Origin: Byssochlamys sp. IMV 00236
Lineage: Eukaryota > Ascomycota > Eurotiomycetes > Eurotiales > Thermoascaceae
Direction: 5' to 3'
DNA: 64,000 nt
Assembly: GCA_001931875.2 (NCBI GenBank)
Contig: MSJH02000798.1
Coordinates: forward strand, 1-64,000
The notes under the pieces were generated by a model. That model saw nothing but the letters and a program-made list of their open reading frames with translations. It was not told the origin of the DNA and did no database searches. A program made the translations under genes and the position numbers. Shown here piece by piece: positions 1 to 14,157 of the stretch (the first letter of the stretch is position 1; each line of letters opens with the position of its first letter).

Positions 1-156
1 ACTTGAGGGAGTTGCTTCCTTCCATTTTCAAACATTAGCTTGCAAGTCCAAGATATCGCCTTGATACAGAGTGCGCTGTGGCTATTCTGACAGCACCGGA
101 AGACAAGTATCCGTCGATAATGTTAAAGAGAACGTCGTGACAGACACAGGCCGACA

Positions 157-3100
157 ATGGATCCCGGTTCATCTCCTCAAGTGCATGAAAGGATTGAGCG
201 TGTCTCGACTCCGATTGGACTTATACAAAGATTGATGGCCTATTTGCATAATGCCTTTTATGGGAGAAACTCAGAAGACCTTGTACTGTCAGTAGTTATT
301 TCTTCCATTCCTACTAAATGCTGACGTACTTACTTCTTATAGCATTCCACACGACATCGTTAAACCGTTGTCTGCAATGCATCTCCCGATAGAGAGCTCT
401 GATATCGAATGCTTAGTGGCACTGCTAGATAACGTCAATGGTTGCTCTAAACTGCACGACGGTTCTCTCTGCTGCTTGATGTCCCTTTTTCTAAGCGCAC
501 CCTGGTCATTGGCGCAAGAGCGCGGTCTCTGTCTTCTATTAGTTCAGTGTCATATTTTTTCTTCGGTGACTATAGAATATATTCTAATACAAAGTAGGAT
601 GCTATTACACACCTCACAGATTCCACTAGAGGAGGGTCTCGTGGAAACCTGAAGTCTCTTGCTCGGAAAAGGAAGTCACTCCTTGGGCAGAAGATGCTCA
701 TACCTCTATTAGAAATCTTTGTTCAGGAGACCAAGACCGAAAGATTACGAAGATGGGTAGGTTGGAAGCCACGTTACGATTCAATTTTGCTCACTAACTC
801 CCTGATCAATAGACCGGGCAATTGTTCCTAGAATTACTCTGCGACTCTTCAGACAACAAGGAACTGCTAGCTTTAGGACCTGAAACTCTCCGGTTAGTCC
901 GTGAGGTCCATGTCCTACGGCTTTGGCTGACAGTTTTCTCATTCCTAGGCGGAGAATCGGCCACATTCTTTGCTATGGATCGGAGTTGACTCTGCGTTAC
1001 CTCGCTGGGTGTATAATTCGAGAGATGCGTGTGACGGAGTACGATCGGCAGCTTTTCGACGATGTGGAAGTAAACGACCAGCTGAATGATTTCTTCAAAG
1101 AATCCGAAACACCTGGCTCTGAGTGGATTACATCTTGTTGCACTTTCATACATGGCAAGAGGAATGGAATGTATGGCACTGCATACCGTGAACTTCTAAT
1201 GATCGTACTAGACAAGTACGCTAACTCTACATGTCTCAAGCGCCCCGTGGCTTATCAAGTCGATTAACCTAGAAAAGCATATCACGTCTAGGAATAGCAT
1301 AGTGCTAGTCCATACCCGTGAATCTCTGGTATTCATCATTTTGCGGGGAAGACCCACGTGGCAGCAACCGCGGTTTATAGAGTTTCCTTTTCACTCTATA
1401 ATTCCCGAGGAACCTTGCGTCTCCTATGACGAAGCCGAAGACACTAATATAAAGATCAGGTTGAAACCCGGAGGCCACTATGTCATGAACGGGAAGAAGA
1501 TGTACGCAGAATCCATGTCGATCGACTTCGTCTGCAATTCATATTCACAGGAGATAGTAAAAGCTATCACAATTGCCACCAAAGAGGTATTGACAGATCA
1601 CAAGGAAATCAAACACAGCAGACTATCATACTCAACTGGAGATCAAGGGCCTAGTCCACGGCATGCGTCTCAGGTAGTTGTTCACCTGAACCAGATGGAG
1701 AGCGTTGACTATGATAAAGGATCTGTAAGTCTCATAATTGAAACATGCAGACCCGATGAAGCGCTCCGTCAGCCTCTTATACGCAGGAGTGGTTCAATTG
1801 TGGTGAGCCTCGACGCTGGAACAGATGTGACTAGGAAGTCACTCGTGTCCCGCAATCAGGCCACAGAGAATAAACGCCCATTTCTGAAGATACCTAGCGG
1901 TAAAGGAGATATAGATAATCAGCCTAAGGAGAAAGAAGGTGACGAAAATCTAGAATGGATTGCCAGATGCGAAACGTTTGTGCAAAGCATTTCAAGCGCT
2001 TCTGAAGCTGGTCACTTGACGAAAGACGTTGAGCCAGAAGCAGTCGAGTCTTTCGAGGATGACTCTGAAGTCGCCGCCCAAGGGGATAGAAAGGAGCAAG
2101 ACCAGCGAGAGGGGCAATATGGCGAAGAAAACTACGATGATACCGCGGAAGACATATATACGGGAGCGGACGCGTCTCCATGTGACCCCATGTCTTCTCT
2201 GGACCCGCTTCACTCGCAGCAACAGTTTCATCTAAGTCTTCCTGGAACTTTCACATCTGAACAAACTACTATCGGAATAACTGACCAGGTAGGCAGCTAC
2301 TTCATCTGTTCTTCGAAAACACCATGGCTAATTCAATATCTTGCTCATAGGTTAAAGCTATGGCACCAGGGGTAATTCCCGATTCTCAGGAGGAGCAACG
2401 TTCTACCATGAACACAAACATAATCGAACAAAGAGAATGCTCTTCTGCGAATAACTCCGATAAAACCAAAGCGAAAAGTGGTCTGAAACCGTTGCCTAGA
2501 GGGCACCTCAAACAACTACTTGAGCATAAAATTGTCACGACAGACTCTGTGGATTGGGATGAAGATCTTCGCATACCAGCGAGTGAACTAGAGCTGCCCA
2601 ACAGCAAGACAAAGAGATCTCCAGCACATCTACCATCCCCTGGTGGCTCGAGGAAGAAGAAACCAGGCCCGTCGAGCAGAAATAAAAACCGGCCAAAGAT
2701 ATCACTCCCAACTCCCAAAACCGGCACTGCCTCGTCGAAGAAAAGTCGTGCCTCGGAAAAACCACCAGTTCAGAATACATTGGCATCACGCCGTCCGCGT
2801 CGTGCGGCTGCAGATGAAGCGAAAATTAAAATACTATGCGACTACAATCAGGATGAGGATGTTGATGATGATCCTATCCGAGATTCGACACCTGACGACA
2901 GCCTTACATTCGGCAATAGCTTCCAGTTCGACCAGAAAAGAACGTCCACCCCTCGTCTTGCCCATACAGACCAAGCCGGTAATGCAGAGACTAAAACACC
3001 CGTCATTGACTTGACTACTGCCTCAGATGGGCTTGACAATGTCGATGAGGAAGATAATCATCAGCAGCAGGATGTATCCCTCCAATCCGTTAGAGATACC

Positions 3101-5120
3101 CCCGCAAGCAGCGAGAACGCTTTGCTAGCTGTGGGGAATGACAATAGAGAGAATAGCTCGAGAGTCGAAGAGGATCAAGAAGACAGGTATAGAGGAAGAG
3201 GACACTTAATAGGCAGCAAGCTCGCAGCAGTGTTAGGTCAACATGGTGTTCTCTCATCCGATCAAGTCGATAAGGATCCAAGGGAGGCTGAGTGCGAGCA
3301 ACCTCGCACGTCTCCAGCCATTGTGGGATATGACCAGCAATCTGAGAGAAAGGAAAGGTTGGCAAAGATTTCGAGCCAAATTTCTGACTTTATCAGTGGC
3401 GGTTTTGATAATGCGCCTGGCAAGATCCACGAAACACCGGATCTCTCTGGGCTGTCAGAAGAAAGTGAGCGAATTCACTTAAAGACAACGGACCATATAG
3501 TCCACAAAGCGACCGAAAATGAAAAGCAAACTGGAGTCGGGACTTCTAGTACCGATAATCGGATAACTCTTAGAAACTCAGAAGGAGTCTCTATAGATAG
3601 TGACAAAGAGTCTTCGAAGTCTATCCGTCCGGTAGCCTCGAAAGCCGCCAAAATTATTGGACACCCATATGCCGCATTAATCGATGAACGCTTACATAGA
3701 AAAACTCAGATTGTGAGCTTTTCTGCTGATGGTCCTCGCAACCAGTGCGAGATACATCCGTCTTCTTCAGTCAAGAGACTGAGAAGCCCGCAGCTACAGT
3801 CTAATGACAAGACAGAAAACCAATTCAAACGAAAAGCAGTAGTGCAGCCACCGGACGATCTTACTCGGCCTACCAAACGGCTCAGATTTGAGTTTGGGGG
3901 GAGTAGTGATATGGATGAAGCCATGGACTCTACTTTATCGGCTACCCCTGGTCACATCCATACTATATCTTCTCCTAGCCCTTTGAAGATGAACCGATGC
4001 CGGGGAAGCATCGTCGACGAGAATGGTAGTCCTCACCCAGTCTCCCGTACTGCAACACAGAGTATGATTCCTGGTGATCATGTTTTACTTAACAGTGATG
4101 GCAAAAGACCAACTGTGCCGCATCAAGATAGCTGTGACGAACCTGCAACTGAATCCAGCCCACTCAGCTACGTCTCCAAAGATGCTGAGGTCGATTACCG
4201 TATACGGTCCAAAGGACAGTCCGTGGGAAAGCGGTCGCCTCAGGCTCGAGCTCTTTTCCCTCCTTCTAGGGCATCCAAAATAGCTAACAAGCAGAATGAC
4301 GACGTCGAATTAGCCGGGCGGGGCTCGCAAAGGCAGTCAAACCCCCTTTTCATATCACAGAGACGAATGCCTAATCAAACTAGAGAGGAGAGAACTTTGC
4401 CGTTTAGCAAGCGGCTGAATGGTGACCAAGCAGAAATCAGGCGTGTTCAAGGGCAGCATATTGCCAACGAACAAGAGGCCCAACTGTCGACATTCTGGGA
4501 TTCTATTTCAAGTCCCAGAAAGATTGAAGCGAAAACAGATGTCACTGCCGAACCACGCGATGAGATTAACTACGATCGAGGCTCCACAGTTGAGTCATCT
4601 TCCCCATCGCGTCTCTCAGAGACATCGGAATCTATCACTTTAGTAGAGCCAGAGGGGCAAGAGACGCAATTTGGCCAATTGCGTCGTGCCAGCCACAGAA
4701 GTACTCTTGACATTCTAGTTGACACCAGCGAGGTCTGTATATTCTCATTACAATATGAAGTTCTAGCTAACAAGTATCCAGCGCCTTGTGTGTCACCTCG
4801 TAGAAGAGGAAGATGCTGTCTGGGACGTGCTGGAAACGTACGACCATGGTTGTCGCAGACTCATCGACCAGCTTACAGAAGCACACAACGAATCCCTCGA
4901 GGCATACGAACGAGCGATGACGGCTATGATGACTGAGTATAAGGAGGTCCGCGAGAAAACCCTTGAGCGACTGAAAGCTCGCGACAAGGTGCTCAAGGCA
5001 TTACCTACCACGGACAAACTGGCCTCTGGGATGAAGAAGTGGGAAAAGTTACTTACACGTCTGCAGGATCTCTCGACCGCATACGACGCCAAGTTGGATG
5101 CACTGGAAGCTCCTGAATAA
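157..5120 (+). CDS. Large protein resembling meiotic chromosome-axis core protein (Red1/SYCP2 architecture)
   Basis: Eight exons fit in phase: 157-287, 343-541, 598-756, 813-892, 949-1170, 1241-2288, 2351-4732, 4782-5120, giving 1519 aa. The first ATG is followed directly by a helical N-terminus. Seen in the sequence: residues 1 to about 260 look like helical ARM-type repeats; about 260-385 look like a compact beta-rich domain (a stretch ending SLVFIILRGRP); about 385-1400 is a very long acidic/basic low-complexity linker with many Ser/Thr and S-P sites; the last exon (1408-1519) is a heptad-rich helix, a probable coiled coil. Established knowledge: ARM-like plus PH-like N-terminus, disordered middle and short C-terminal coiled coil is the layout of the axis core proteins Red1, SYCP2 and ASY3. 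The assignment is inference from architecture, since I recognise no diagnostic motif. Another scaffold protein is possible. Expression would be expected mainly in meiosis if the call is right. Confidence 0.6.
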
Positions 5121-5873
5121 TGCAGTGATGTCTCGCAGAGCGTGCTTCTTCTAATCACGGGGCCGTGCAGATTATGAGATCGCATTTTGCTGAATTTATA
5201 TTTCCGGCGCGATGTCTAGCATGGAACATTGCGTGTCAAGGCGTACCTATGTCACACACCTGCCTCTTAGGGGGAGAGTTACACTTCCACTGGTTGATTT
5301 ATATCATGTTGTCCATCAAATACCTAATGAATAGTACTTACTCCTTACTACTGAATAACGATAACAATCATCAGGGTTTCTCTTATAGACGGCTATTAGA
5401 CCTTTTTGGAAGTATCATGGGCGATAGCACCCTGTCTCCTTTGCAGCCAGCAGCAGCACAACCATATCCAGAACTAGATGAGTAAATGAGATATGGCGTC
5501 TGCTGTTGGGATGAGTAGCTACGGAGTCATAGTTAAGTTAACTTAAATAGTTGAGTGTCATCGGCGTTTCTTCGCTCACAAGACGAGAAAACGCCGGCGG
5601 CGAGAAAAGCGGTGCGATCACGTGCGACAGGGCCGGACAAATGCAGGGACGATGACTCGACGGACCGCCGACCTCGCAGGGCTACTTTTTGGATGGAAAG
5701 CTTATAAAAAAAGGATACCCCACGTTTTCGCCCGCATCTGCCATAGTCAAATCATACAAAAAAAAGTTCTCTTCAGTTACACGTTACAGTCCATTTAGTT
5801 CTTGATTTCTCTATTCGAGCTGGTTCTCAACTGGTCGTAGTTGGACAAAGACCATCCATTGTACCCCGCCACC
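5121..5873 (+). promoter_or_regulatory. Intergenic region and promoter of the DAHP synthase gene
   Basis: No credible gene lies here; the small open frame at 5165-5485 has no codon bias or domain. A TATA-like TATAAAA sits at about 5703-5709, roughly 165 bp before the ATG, followed by a CT-rich and CAAA-rich leader typical of strongly expressed fungal genes. TGACTCG at about 5653-5659 is one base off the Gcn4/CpcA element TGACTCA. A CACGTG E-box lies near 5619. The start is preceded by a good Kozak context (CCGCCACC). Confidence 0.5.
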
Positions 5874-7214
<1,341 letters not shown>

Positions 7215-7433
7215 AATTATCGACAGATCTTGCCATTTAACGAAAAGAGAAGCGGGAAGAATGGATTTTGGGTTCGCTATCGATACCATGGTTAATTTTG
7301 AGGCTGCACAACAAATCCGCAGCTTCTAGAACGAGGTTGCAAAAAGTTGATAAAAAATTTAGAGAAAGTCTTTACGGCATGGGCTGGCGCAACATTATTT
7401 TGTATTGTACGATTATGTGGACTTTGCCAAAAG

Positions 7434-7484
7434 ATGATACGAAAAAGGAGATGATACGAAAAAGGAGATGATACGAAAAAGGAG
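7434..7484 (+). repeat. Three perfect tandem copies of a 17-bp unit
   Basis: The unit ATGATACGAAAAAGGAG occurs at 7434-7450, 7451-7467 and 7468-7484, followed by a degraded fourth copy (AGATGATTTGAAAATGG). It lies about 220 bp past the DAHP synthase stop, probably in the 3' UTR or just beyond. A 17-bp unit is not codon-periodic and no gene covers it. Confidence 0.9.
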
Positions 7485-7789
7485 AGATGATTTGAAAATG
7501 GATATCTTTGGTAAATGGATGAAAGAACTCTTCGCTGGTCTTTGCGGTCCCTGTCTGGAACGGGCCATTTTTTGGGGTCGATCTGGGTGATAATCAACTT
7601 GACTCATCATTGCCAATCAATGTCCCATATTTACACCGCCGCGGGGTTCATTCGAAGGACACAAGAGGGATTTTGCAGCGTAATTTTGGAGCAGTCGGTT
7701 CCCTTATATAGAAAGGTTCATGCCTTAGCGTTAAAATGCGCCAATCTTATATAGATAGTTCGCCGTTTTCTACTTCCTTTAGCATTTAG

Positions 7790-10575
7790 TTTTATGCTGT
7801 ATTCTAGAGGATCTAAATATTAAATATTAGAATATAATTATTAAAGGAGGGTTATTATATTTAGTATAATATAGCCTATAATTAATATTAAGTTAGTTTA
7901 GGATACTAAAAGTTAATATAAGAATTTAGTATAGCAGACCTAATATAGATATCCTTAGGCTTATATTACCCTCTTGTAATTTTTTAGATAATAAATAGTA
8001 ATTAGATATTAACTAAGCTTAATCTCCTATTAGAGAATATATATAATTACCCTTTCCTGATCTGTATAGCGCGTTAATAATATTATATAAATATTCTTTA
8101 TTATTGCTAGTTAGGGGAAGTTCTTTATTTATAATATACAAATCTTTTAGTCTGCTATAATTAGCCCCTCTAAATAACTATAAGAAATATATTTAATTTA
8201 TAAAGCAGGAGAAGCTACAGATTATATATTAGCTCTTAAATTATTATAATAAGTATACTAATCAAAATATTTCTTATATAGAATTTTAAGTAAAATATAG
8301 CAATTAAATCTAGCAGGAGTTTAGAAAGACTTACTATTATATTAATTGATTAATACAATAGCTAGTTAAAAAAAGAAAATAAAAGATAGATACTATAACT
8401 AAGGGTTCAGGTCTTATTATAGCTAATATAAATTAGAAATAGGCATTAGATACTTAGATCAAATTTCTTAATAACTTAAAGAAGGCTGAATAAGAAAAGA
8501 AAAAGGAACAGTCTATTACTAGAGACTAAACTAATAATTATTATAATTTATTAGTAAGCAAGATAATAAAAAGGCAATAAACTAATAAACCTAACTTACA
8601 GTCTTTTATATTAAAATTTTTAATATTATTAGAATTGCTAAGCAATAGGAGATCTTTAAGACCTTATAAGTAAGATAAGTCTAAAATCTTAGCCAATAAC
8701 CTTTAATATATTATATTATTATTACTATCTGGGTTTATAAATAATATTAAGAGAGTATTTAAATATTAATAAATAAATTATTAAAAAGACTTTTAACAGC
8801 AGTTCAGGGATTAAAATAAGGCTATTAAATAATAGTTTAAGGATCAAAATATTATTATAAAGCAATAAATTTAGAGCTTAATATAGGGTTAGCTTAGCAA
8901 GATAAAAAATAAGATTAAAGAGGAGATAGTAGATAAGGTTAAGCATATAATTTAGGGTCAGTTTAATAGATTTTAATAGAGCATAATTTTAGGTTTAATA
9001 GAGGTTTTAAAGGGGATAAATATTTAGAAGAATATTTAATTTAATAGTAATAATAGGAGTTGCTATTTAGCTATTTAATAAGCTCTAAAATAAGATATTA
9101 TAACAGTAGTAGTAGCTAGTCAAATATATTATTAAATCCACCCTCTAGCTTACCCTCTTAATCTCCCTTTTTAAGCCCCTCCTTAAACCCCTCCTCAGTA
9201 ATACTCTTAACCTGCTTAGCTACTTAACTATAAATATTAAAGACCTCAAAATATTTATTTAACAATAAAGGGGCATAGTTAAAATACCTAGAGATTTAAT
9301 TTCCCCAAAAATAAGTTATAATATTAGATATTAAAGCAGCTATTAAATAGTATATTGCAATTAGTAAGTTATTAATCTAGTTAATAAGATAAAAGCTGTT
9401 CCTTATCTAATATCTCTAAATCTAACTAAATCTATGCTTAACAGATATTTAATACCTTAATATTTTAGTATTAAATTCCCTCTAGATTATTATAAACTGC
9501 CCTCTATAAAGATAATAATAAGCTCTAAAAGTAATAGATAAACTTATATATATAGGGTTACTAAAGATATATAGCATATCCCCCTCTAGCAATATTAAAA
9601 ATATATTTTTAATAACTTCTTAAAGGCCACTCTTTTAAAATATATATTAGTCCCTAATATTGCTAAAAAAAGATCTATAAAATAAGAAGAAGAGCTTATT
9701 AGGTAAGATAACCCCTTAGTATTTAAAATTATAAATATATTTATAACTAGAATAATATTTATATTAATCTTTACTTAGGCAGTAGATCTACTGAAGTATT
9801 CTATTAATATATGCCTATATAGAATCTCTCCTATCTTAAGCTTTAATATATAATAAATAGGATTATAGCTTTTTAACAGTTAAACAGTAATAATCCTAAA
9901 ATATAAAGTCTTTAAACTATTCTTAAAGATATGTTACTATATCTATATATACTAAGCTTAAGAAGGAACAGAATCTCCTAAATAAATAGGTAAAATCAGT
10001 ATATTAAATAGAGTATAATAGCTAAGTTAATAGAATAGTAAATATTATTTTATTAAAAGGTCTATATTATATAGACTATTTAATAATATCTAAATCTAGG
10101 AATAGTAAAATCTTCCTAAACTCCTCTTATAAAAACCTTATTAATATAAATATTATAATAGATTTAGATTAATTATTTTATATACTGTAGCTAGTAAACT
10201 ATCTACCTATTTTTTAATAAGTCTAAACTCTACTTAAAGCTTAAATATAATAGAGGAGGATAATATTAATATTAATATTACTATCTTAGCTTTATATAGC
10301 ACTATAATTATTACTAGAAGATTATTATAATAGCAATAGTAGCTATTATAATAATAACTCTAATATAAGTACTAAATAATATAAGAAGAGAAAGATTAAA
10401 ATTATTATCAAATAGTATTATTTTTACTTAATTAAGTAACTAGCCTCTAGTAATAAAGTCTTTCTTAATACTACAGCTTAATTATTAATAATTAATCAGT
10501 AATTATTTTTTAATAGCTTTAATATTTGTTTATTAGCTTAATACCAACAATAGGTTAAGCTTGACTTAATTAAGG
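7790..10575. mobile_element. AT-rich, RIP-like degenerate repeat block (dead transposon remains)
   Basis: About 2.8 kb switch abruptly from normal composition to strongly AT-rich DNA dominated by TA, TTA and AATA steps. CpG is almost absent (one GCGCG near 8068 is the clear exception), CpA/TpG look depleted, and stops fill every frame. The right edge is sharp, near 10575, where GC-rich unique sequence resumes. Established knowledge: C-to-T transition mainly at CpA on both strands is the signature of repeat-induced point mutation in ascomycetes. I could not recognise the original element or find terminal repeats, so family and exact borders are unknown. Confidence 0.75.
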
Positions 10576-13500
10576 AACCGACGCCCCACTATCCTCCAGC
10601 GCCAGAGCTGGCTGCAAAATCCCTCTACAGATTTCTCATGGCATTCATACTAGCACCTGACGTGAGAAAAAGATAAGACCGCGTAATATCCCGCTTCCCA
10701 ATAGCTCGATCCTCCCAACAAGCATACCAAGCTTGATTTCTACAATCCCCATCAGACAAAATTCTTCAAATCTAGAAACGTCTCTTAGCATCATCAGGTA
10801 GCCACTTGAGCCTTTTCATTATTTCTCTTTACGCTAGAAGCTCCGACCAGACCGGTACAGCACCAGCCTAGTCGAATATAGTCTAGACCGCATCCTTAAA
10901 ATCTACATGGCACCTGATAATGACCACCCACGCGGTACAGCTTTCCTTGACACGTGTACCGTTATCATTCAACTCATCGATTAATTACTTTTTTTTATAT
11001 ATGTGCAAGTTGGTTAGTATCAAATAGTTCCCTCCTTCTGGACCATAACCTTGGAAAAGGCATGGTTCGTGGCGTTCTATAGTTTCGGACCAAGCAGATA
11101 CCCAACCCAGCCCCAAGAGCAATAAGGTCTCCTTTCCCTGGAGGTCACACGATCAGTTCAAATTTAAGGCCCATGTACATTGTACATACAGTACACTAAG
11201 TAGAGAAAAATGGACTAGAGCTTATAGTAGTGATGTCTTGGTGGACGAACGATAGCTTTATGGGCTAAGATGGTGTCAATCGGCTAGGCTGGTCCAGACC
11301 GCCGGGGATATATACACTGATTTCTTCTAAGGAGGTCTAGCTTGGTCTAGGTACATACTTTAGTATGATAACTACTTGTTTATCATTATTATTATCGTGT
11401 CCGGGGAGAATATACTCTATGTGGTCGGGGCGAAAAAATATGGATGCCATACTTCGCGTACTTAGCCGATGAAATCAATCCCGCAGAGAATTACCGACCG
11501 GGATCCATGTTTTTGGGCTTCTTGTCTCGGACCAAGCCTGGACAATGATGCTTTCCGTGCCACGCAGCGCATGCCATGTGCATGGGTGCTAAATATACGA
11601 AACTCAGGAATGCGGGCTTTTGGGGACCCGAAACAAGATGTCGACGCCGTTTGGGCGGGAGCGGCGGCAAACGGAGGCCATCGATTTTATGGTAAGTCTT
11701 AATTCTTGACGGAGGAGTCCGAGACCCCTTTTTTTTTTTTCGCATGCGCCTCCCTTTCATCCTGGTTTGCCTGCTGGAGATTATACCTATTTAAGCGAGG
11801 AGGCTTGTTAGAGAAAGCGAGATGGGAAGGGTCCGAAGGGAGGCGAGGGTTAAAACGAGAAATGGGGAAACATTCTAGAAATTCTTCTGGGCTGTTCTCT
11901 CTCAGCTCTGCCGTACTGGTGCTCATCTCTCTGTTAGTGTTAGGGAATGTTATGTCCGTGCGAGTGTGGGAGTTGGTGGGGGGGGAGTCCGATTTGTGAA
12001 TTGGCAATAATGATAATGACTCTTGTTTCTGGGTGTTTATGGAGTTGTACTCCTTAGCTAATACGAACAGTTTCCGGACGACTTAGCCGAACAAACAAAC
12101 AATGATAATAATAATAATTATTAATATCCTGCAGAGACATACCAGATGGGAAATGCAACTCGCTTATCGAGTGGCCATGCACTTGTGCAATGCTTCAGTA
12201 GTCAAGTGAATTGGCTGGCAGTAGGGCTGCAACCAGCTGGTACCTCCGACCAACGACGTTCATAGTTTGTTATGGAGCAGAACAATAATAATATTGCGAT
12301 ACGGGATGGATGCATATGGGAGGATCGTATTTGCCGCCAGGGATGGACTCCCTGCGTACAGACTCGGTGTCCAGTGCAGTGTGGTTCTCCGGACGCCGTT
12401 GACACCAGGTAGGATGAAGCTGGAGAACATCTCCTCACGGCCCCAGTGTTCTCTTCTTATCACACGATTCTCGTACTCACTAAAGCAATAATGGATCAGA
12501 ACATGACGTTGGAGCGTTGATCGGGCGAGGATTGCCGTCTGGGGGAGGATCGGCGAGGAAGATGAGTTGGCGGTGAGAAGAACATTCCGGGCAAGTCATG
12601 GTCATGGCCATCCTCGATCATCATCAGTTAGTTACTCCTCTGCTCCTCTACTCATCTCCTCATCTGCTGCTCCCCAATAATAACAATCATAACAATCATA
12701 CGGAGCAACGCCCAGCCTGGTTTCTGCTGGCTGCACGTCCGGCCACTCTTCCTTTCTGGTTCTGTGGAGGAGAAAGTCGAATTCGCTAGTGTCCTGTCTG
12801 CAGTAGGGGACGAAACGGTGGGCCGGGGAAAGACACGATAAGATTTTCACTAAAGGACGATGAGACAACTCGATCGAGAGCAACTCAGCCAGCGATTGAC
12901 TCCTTCGCGAGGAATGCTGGGCCACGCGAAGCGTCAGAAGCTGAGACCGCATCGGGCTCTCATCCCGTACATTCTTCGGCTGTCGCAGAGCTCAACGCCA
13001 TCCTCACCACCTTACTGCTCGTCTCAGAGGTCACGATAGCAAAAGCAAAGCTGTCTCCACGTTAGCCGGGGCGCTAGAGATCTCCAGCAGCCATGCATCT
13101 CATCCTGGAGATCCGAGCTAGACTACGCAGTCGTTCTCCATTCCACCCTCCAGGCTCCGCTCCGGTCGACTATCGCAGCGCTGACTCGCGGCGACCGTTT
13201 TCTAGCCGTCCATGCGACACGGAAAGCAAAGTCTAATGGTGCAAGTCGTGACGGCGAAGAGTCAGTGTTGGATCGCCATCGCCGCCTGCTTGTCGGCCTC
13301 GTCCGTGGATCGTCGTGGATCCACCGCGAGCTAATCGTCCTCTCCTCTCGAGTCTCGCCAACTGCCACAACTTCCTGGTCCCTGGACTCGGTTCGTAGGC
13401 GACGTCAGATGGCGCTTACTTATGTCTACCGCGGTCCAAGCCGCTTGTGCCTGTCTGTCCACACTCCCTGATACTAATTCGGGACAAAACGCCCTTTTCT

Positions 13501-14157
13501 GCTTCTTCTTCACAGCTCGTTTTTATATATAACCTGGTGGGCGATCCCCGGAGTCAATCCCCAGATTATCCAGTTTCTGCTCGTATCCTGTTCGACTCGT
13601 TCGACTCCTTCGAGGGGCCCACCACGGTTGCTTCTTCAAGCTTGTTCACCAACATCGGGGTGGCCATATCGAAGAGAAACTCATCACTAGCACACCAGTG
13701 CGAGTGAATTACAGGATCAACATTCAAGGTGATGAACTTGACTCAATAATAACCCAGGATTCGACTGGTGTCATACCATTTTCGACACTGATATCGAATT
13801 CTATTCATCGATCCGCTCGTCGGCGACGCAGCGACTACTACCGATTGGATATAAAGGAGCTGGAAGTCTGCGAGGACCACATCCTTTGTTCCTCACATTT
13901 TTCTTCCTCCTCGTCGGCTTTTCTTTTACCTTATAACCCTTAGCAGACGTCTCGATTGGCTGCCGGTGCCGTGGTAACGTGGGTGGCAAACCCGGGGTTA
14001 TCGGTCGTTAAGCTTTTGATATCGCCAGGCACAATCTTACTGACCTGGATTTTCTCAAGTATCCATTTTCTTTTGACCGTGCAGCCGTATCTATTTCTGC
14101 GCGGTCATTGAGGTCACGGCCTGAAAACGGCCCAGAGCTCTAGCCCTTTCTTCCATC
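10576..14157 (+). promoter_or_regulatory. Long gene-free region with probable promoter and leader of the F-box gene
   Basis: About 3.6 kb with no open frame that looks real; the short frames at 11469-12007, 12202-12952 and 13123-13989 overlap on both strands and lack domains. Visible items are homopolymer and TAA microsatellite runs (poly-T near 11731, (ATA)n near 12100) and CT-rich stretches. A TATA-like TTTTTATATATAACC sits at about 13520-13534. If transcription starts just after it, the leader is about 600 nt and contains one upstream ATG at 13732 with a 5-codon uORF ending at 13749. Spliced leader introns were not resolved. Confidence 0.35.

Noticed and set aside
5165..5485. 106-codon plus-strand frame after the Red1-like gene
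   Set aside because: Hydrophobic but without domain, good start context or splice partners; lies in 3' UTR/promoter DNA.
11469..13989. Several overlapping short frames on both strands
   Set aside because: Mutually overlapping, low-complexity and domain-free; typical of long GC-balanced promoter DNA.
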